From positions 20,441,511 through 20,505,510 of the forward strand of contig CM038467.1 of the NCBI GenBank assembly GCA_021464415.1: a stretch of DNA of 64,000 nt, written 5' to 3'. The stretch comes from Lonicera japonica (taxonomy: Eukaryota > Streptophyta > Magnoliopsida > Dipsacales > Caprifoliaceae). Numbering within the stretch: the stretch's first letter is position 1; each line of letters begins with the position of its first letter. The notes beneath the pieces are model-generated. The model saw only the letters and a program-made list of their open reading frames with translations, ran no database searches and was not told the origin of the DNA. The translations under genes were made by a program, and so were the position numbers. This document shows positions 61,141 through 64,000 of this stretch, in pieces.

Positions 61141-61188
61141 CCCCCCCCCAAACACACACACACCCCCAAAAAAAAAAAAAAAAAAAAA
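61141..61188 (+). repeat. Low-complexity C-run, (CA)n and poly(A) tract
   Basis: A run of ten C is followed by CA repeats, five C and about 20 A. It is simple-sequence DNA, and its exact length may be affected by sequencing or assembly error. Confidence 0.8.
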
Positions 61189-63606
61189 TCTTATTTATCA
61201 GGAAGGATTTTCAATCTTTTATATGTTATTTTCATGCTCACCACTTATTTTCCTCTTTCTCATCAACTATTACTTTTTTCCATTTTTGTTGTTGGTTACA
61301 GCAACATAGTTTTTTTTTTTTTTTCTTTCGTACAATTCAATACTTCAATAACATAACTATTTTTTGATGCATGCTATTAATCTACAACTACTAAAATAAT
61401 AAAACGCAAACACATAAATATTATAATAGTAAACATATAATCACTATAAGATAGATACAGTAACAAGTTTGATGGTCACATTCATAAAAATAGAACCTAT
61501 AATCTTCTTGTTATGATGTCAAAATATATGCTACTGGACGACAAAACTATTAATTACCAAGTTAGCTCAATCAAAACTTTCATTATTAATCTAAAAGCAT
61601 TATAACAAAAACGACTCTTAAAGATACTTTTGATGTTAAGCCAGGATCATGTCCAAGATTCTCTCACAAGTGGCGACGGGACTAGGCACATATCACAAAA
61701 GGTTTGGTATCTTTCACCATCATCCGCATAATATATAAAAACAATTGTAAATTAGTAAACAATCTAGTTAGAGCATTTATATTGGACGGATTAAAACTTA
61801 GATACAAATTTATAAATATAAACAAATATTAATAAATAGCAAGGTTATTTGAACAAAAACCAGCTCCTTTCAAATATTAAAATTGTTAATTTAAATCAAT
61901 CTTGAGCGTTTACATCTACAATTTGACTAATATACCCCATCTAAATAGATTGAATAAACTTTTTTATATTTTTCTATAATTATTATTTTATAAATTTATC
62001 TTTATCTTCCAACTATGATTTCTAGAATGAATAGGATTGTGCCACCTAGCATTATCTTTTTTGGGGTGTGCTTGTGAATGATTTAGATTTATGCTACAAT
62101 ATTTTAATTATTATTGTAGGTAAGTAATTGTTGACATTGTCTTCTTTTATTTTATATATTTTTTATTTGGGTCAGTGATACATATCCACTTGAGTAGTGT
62201 AATTTTTCATTCATAAGTTCGATATAAGATCTATACTTAATTTTATATACTAATGTGATGGTTGGAAGCAGCACATCCATTATGTAGTGAGTTCAATTTA
62301 TGCGAAAAAGAATTCAACTAAATTACAACAATATGATTTATATCTCATATAATTGAGGAAGCAAATTTTCTCCACCAAAAAGAGAAAGGAGTAGTTCTTT
62401 AAGAGTTGGAGGGGCAAATTATGTATCATATAATGACTTAGTCATTCCACCACAAATAAATTTTGTACAATATTTTTACATGTTAATTAGCTTGTTGTCG
62501 ATATTAGTTTTTATTAGTAATATGTGCAGCTAATTCATAAACATATTGTAGCTGTTTGCTAGAAAAATTTGTAACACAATGCAACCATTGTAAGACATAT
62601 TGTAAGGTGCACTTCTATGGTTCTATTCCCTATTTAGTGTTTTTCACATTACTTGTAATATGTCTAACTTTGATTCTTTAACGTATGATAATATACATAA
62701 GTTTTGACATAATACTTTTTAACATACGTGATTTTTGACTGATTTTTTTTGAGATTTTTGACTTTTAAAATTCTTTTGACATGTAGTTATATTATAACTC
62801 GATTGATATATATTTATAGTAATTTTTTCAAATAAAATAAAATTAAGGAAGGTTTAGGTTTCTCCCTTAACCTTACAAATAAAGTAAAATTCTTCTTACC
62901 CCCAATGAATCTAACCCTTGGCCTTAAGGCAAGGGTGGTGTTTAACACTGGGCCAACCCCTCTCGTCAATATATACTTGCAATATGTCTTGACACTAGTA
63001 GGGTGCTTTAACTATTACGGGTCTCTTGTCACTAAATACGGGTGCCTCCTTATTACATATTATGTCTTCCTTACATTTCATTTAATTACCATAAAAATTA
63101 TCCCTCATATATTCATCTAAATAAAATGAATTGTTATTTCCAAGAGTTTTCATCCATATATTCAAGGTGTAATATTTTAATCTGATAACAATTATATTAC
63201 AAGGTGCGCTATTCCAATTTATCACTTATTTATTGTTATTAAAAACATAATATATTTGTGATACTATATGAAATATATCATAATATATACACTACATATC
63301 AGTTAAAAGATATTAATTTGTAGCATTTATTTTTGGAACTCAAATTTTGATTGAGTTTGAATTTATTAAACGGAGAAATGATAAGAAGATTTGGAAAGAA
63401 AAAAAAAAGTCAAAAAAAGGCAGCATTGAAAATCACAAACCCAATTTAAAACGTTAGTAAGAAAAAATAAAATTCATAATTGTTTGGGCTAAAAACTAAT
63501 TACTAAAACGAACTGGACTAAAAGCCGAAAACCAGAAAGCCCCTAAAAACAAATTACTATAATTACTATCCACCAACCAAACAAAGACGTGCTATCAATA
63601 CTATCC

Positions 63607-63632
63607 ATTATTATTATTATTATTATTATTAT
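63607..63632 (+). repeat. (ATT)n microsatellite
   Basis: About eight and a half uninterrupted ATT units in AT-rich intergenic DNA. Confidence 0.9.
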
Positions 63633-63650
63633 GATCTAAGAAACTATAAA

Positions 63651-64000
63651 AGGGGTGTATTGGATTTAGAATCTATAGGATTTTTATGAACTTTTAAAGT
63701 TTATGAGTATTCAATTGAGATTTTAAAAAGTCTTTTAAAATCTTGATGTATTCAATTGAGATTTCTTGATGTATTCAATTAAGATTTTAAAAATTTCATC
63801 TAAATCTTATGGTATTCAAAAGTCTAATGACTTAGTAGGATTTTAATTAGTGGTGGATTTTGGTGGATTGTAAAGCATTTTTTATACATAAAATTTCATC
63901 TTAAAATCCCTTACCCAGAGATTTTAGATGGATTTCAATTCCTTTAAGAACTTTACTCAAGTGATGAACGTACTTCGTCCCTATAAAGTCTTTTTTCTCT
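63651..64000. repeat. Left part of a repeat element, cut by the window edge
   Basis: It begins GGGGTGTATTGGATTTAG and contains at least three copies of GTATTCAATT(G/A)AGATTT spaced through the region. This phrase family is common at the ends of a plant MITE group. The right end is outside the window, so the type is not assigned. Confidence 0.4.

Larger units (their letters stand above)
60017..64000. other. Intergenic region downstream of UNC-50
   Basis: The first few hundred bases contain the UNC-50 3' untranslated region. The remainder is AT-rich with only short frames; one of 88 codons at 60766-61032 has no recognisable domain. Contained repeats are listed separately. Confidence 0.5.

Overview
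The window is nuclear DNA from a eudicot flowering plant. It is AT-rich and gene-poor, has GT-AG introns, and is packed with plant transposon families: an AU-like SINE, a LINE, MITEs, a MULE-like element, Helitron-type ends and a Ty3/gypsy element. The species cannot be named from the sequence. Four protein-coding genes are supported, and their exon joins were worked out by hand from reading frame and splice sites.

Layout. (1) 1-2793 is AT-rich intergenic DNA with two small inverted-repeat elements. (2) 3284-6470 (minus) is a two-exon SGNH/SASA-domain carbohydrate esterase of the At4g34215 type; its 2.4-kb intron holds three MITE-like insertions, one nested in another. (3) 6564-11034 is a MULE-like element with terminal inverted repeats of about 210 bp, a GC-rich exon-like passenger (Pack-MULE style) and an internal Helitron-type 3' terminus. 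It begins about 94 bp upstream of the esterase start codon. (4) 12006-15437 (minus) is a three-exon LRR receptor-like protein with a catalytically atypical kinase domain (At4g34220/RDK1 type). The esterase and this receptor are also neighbours in Arabidopsis, so the pair looks like ancient microsynteny that the MULE later pushed apart. (5) 15438-25350 is intergenic, with a MITE, a C-rich quadruplex-prone tract, an AU-like SINE and a degenerate LINE tail.

(6) 25351-44203 is bounded by Helitron-like ends on the minus strand. Inside lie two diverged copies of a repeat of about 0.9 kb. One copy is interrupted by a 13.06-kb Ty3/gypsy element (30395-43458, minus strand, TSD ATATG); the other preserves the uninterrupted target sequence. 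The gypsy element has 2.3- and 2.8-kb LTRs, a tRNA-Asp-type primer site, and broken gag and protease, but I recognise no reverse transcriptase or integrase. A related solo LTR splits its gag, and a 499-bp element with a 9-bp TSD sits in one LTR.

(7) 47996-48778 (plus) is an intronless R2R3-MYB gene of subgroup 22 (MYB44/70/73/77 type) with an EAR repression motif, and a TATA box, an ABRE and clustered AACNG MYB sites upstream. (8) 52929-60016 (plus) is a ten-exon UNC-50 family Golgi membrane protein gene with one GC-AG intron and three inserted elements in its introns. (9) 60017-64000 is AT-rich intergenic DNA with simple repeats and the start of another repeat element.

The four genes are ordinary housekeeping, signalling or regulatory genes and do not form a pathway. 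The unusual content is the nested transposon structure. I found no CRISPR array, rRNA or tRNA gene, and nothing I would call a new multi-gene system.
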